This document shows, in pieces, positions 63,951 to 64,000 of a DNA stretch of 64,000 nucleotides (positions are counted from its first letter, which is position 1; every line of letters begins with the position of its first letter). A program made the translations under genes and the position numbers. The notes beneath the pieces were generated by a model. That model was not told where the DNA came from, did not search any database, and saw only the letters and a program-made list of their open reading frames with translations. Source of the DNA: Streptomyces sp. NBC_00344 (GTDB lineage: Bacteria > Actinomycetota > Actinomycetes > Streptomycetales > Streptomycetaceae); contig NZ_CP107996.1 in NCBI RefSeq assembly GCF_036088315.1, positions 1,942,501 through 2,006,500 on the forward strand. Reading direction: 5' to 3'.

Positions 63951-63986
63951 TTGCACATCGCTGTGCAATTACACACTGCTGTGCAA
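63951..63986. promoter_or_regulatory. Two abutting TetR-type operators
   Basis: Site 1 (63951-63968) is TTGCACA-N4-TGTGCAA, perfect. Site 2 (63969-63986) is TTACACA-N4-TGTGCAA, one mismatch, placed immediately next to it. Eighteen-base sites side by side suit cooperative binding of a TetR-family dimer pair. Such a repressor gene would be expected just right of the window. Confidence 0.75.
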
Positions 63987-64000
63987 TTTAGCTCGCTTCC

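Overview
The window reads as high-GC actinobacterial chromosome, almost certainly Streptomyces. The evidence is GC-rich third codon positions, many GTG starts and some TTG starts, 4-bp ATGA/GTGA operon overlaps, TAGGCT-type -10 boxes placed directly at start codons, and a complete GlgE-pathway locus. No rRNA, tRNA, CRISPR array, insertion sequence or prophage was found.

Backbone (about 1-42.9 kb). An L,D-transpeptidase lipoprotein runs off the left edge. It is followed by glgX, a two-component system joined to an ABC-2 drug-type transporter, a heterodimeric ABC exporter, an MFS pump with a divergent GntR/TetR hybrid regulator, two tandem secreted thermolysin-like proteases and an orphan LuxR response regulator. 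Next comes a rearrangement scar where a MurJ-like gene and a histidine kinase have both lost their 5' ends, then an alginate-lyase-like protein, glgP, and the glgE-treS-pep2-glgB alpha-glucan operon facing a HelD-type ATPase. From memory this order resembles the S. coelicolor SCO5438-SCO5457 region; I could not check that here.

Two accessory blocks interrupt this backbone. Block 1 (24.9-32.3 kb) sits between glgP and glgE. It encodes a PhzS-like flavin monooxygenase, a PrnB-like haem enzyme, an MFS pump, an HpaB-like flavin monooxygenase, an AraC regulator and an NmrA-like reductase, and looks like a small aromatic or indole-type pathway.

Block 2 (about 42.95-61.43 kb) is the most interesting part. 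It is bounded by two terminators with the same 15-base stem arm and holds what looks like an undescribed RiPP (ribosomally made, modified peptide) pathway. Three tandem 23-codon genes on a 176-bp repeat encode the same peptide, which ends in SYYVNIQ. Downstream are a hairpin, two paralogous JmjC/cupin oxygenases with intact iron-binding residues, and an MFS exporter. Upstream are a NodU/CmcH-type carbamoyltransferase, an S9 prolyl-oligopeptidase-like protease, an M20 N-carbamoyl hydrolase and a DinB-fold protein. On the left flank are a StrR-family activator, a TrmB/LuxR regulator, a small secreted peptide, a MocR regulator and a second-looking gatC-gatA pair without gatB. A perfect StrR-type operator (9-bp arms, 11-bp spacer) lies before the S9 protease and a degenerate one before the peptide genes, so the StrR-like protein probably controls the pathway. 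A working model is hydroxylation of the peptide by the JmjC enzymes, carbamoylation, leader removal by the S9 protease, and export.

Right edge (61.5-64 kb). A MerR-thioredoxin pair and an MFS drug pump, the pump having tandem operator palindromes that point to a divergent repressor just outside the window.
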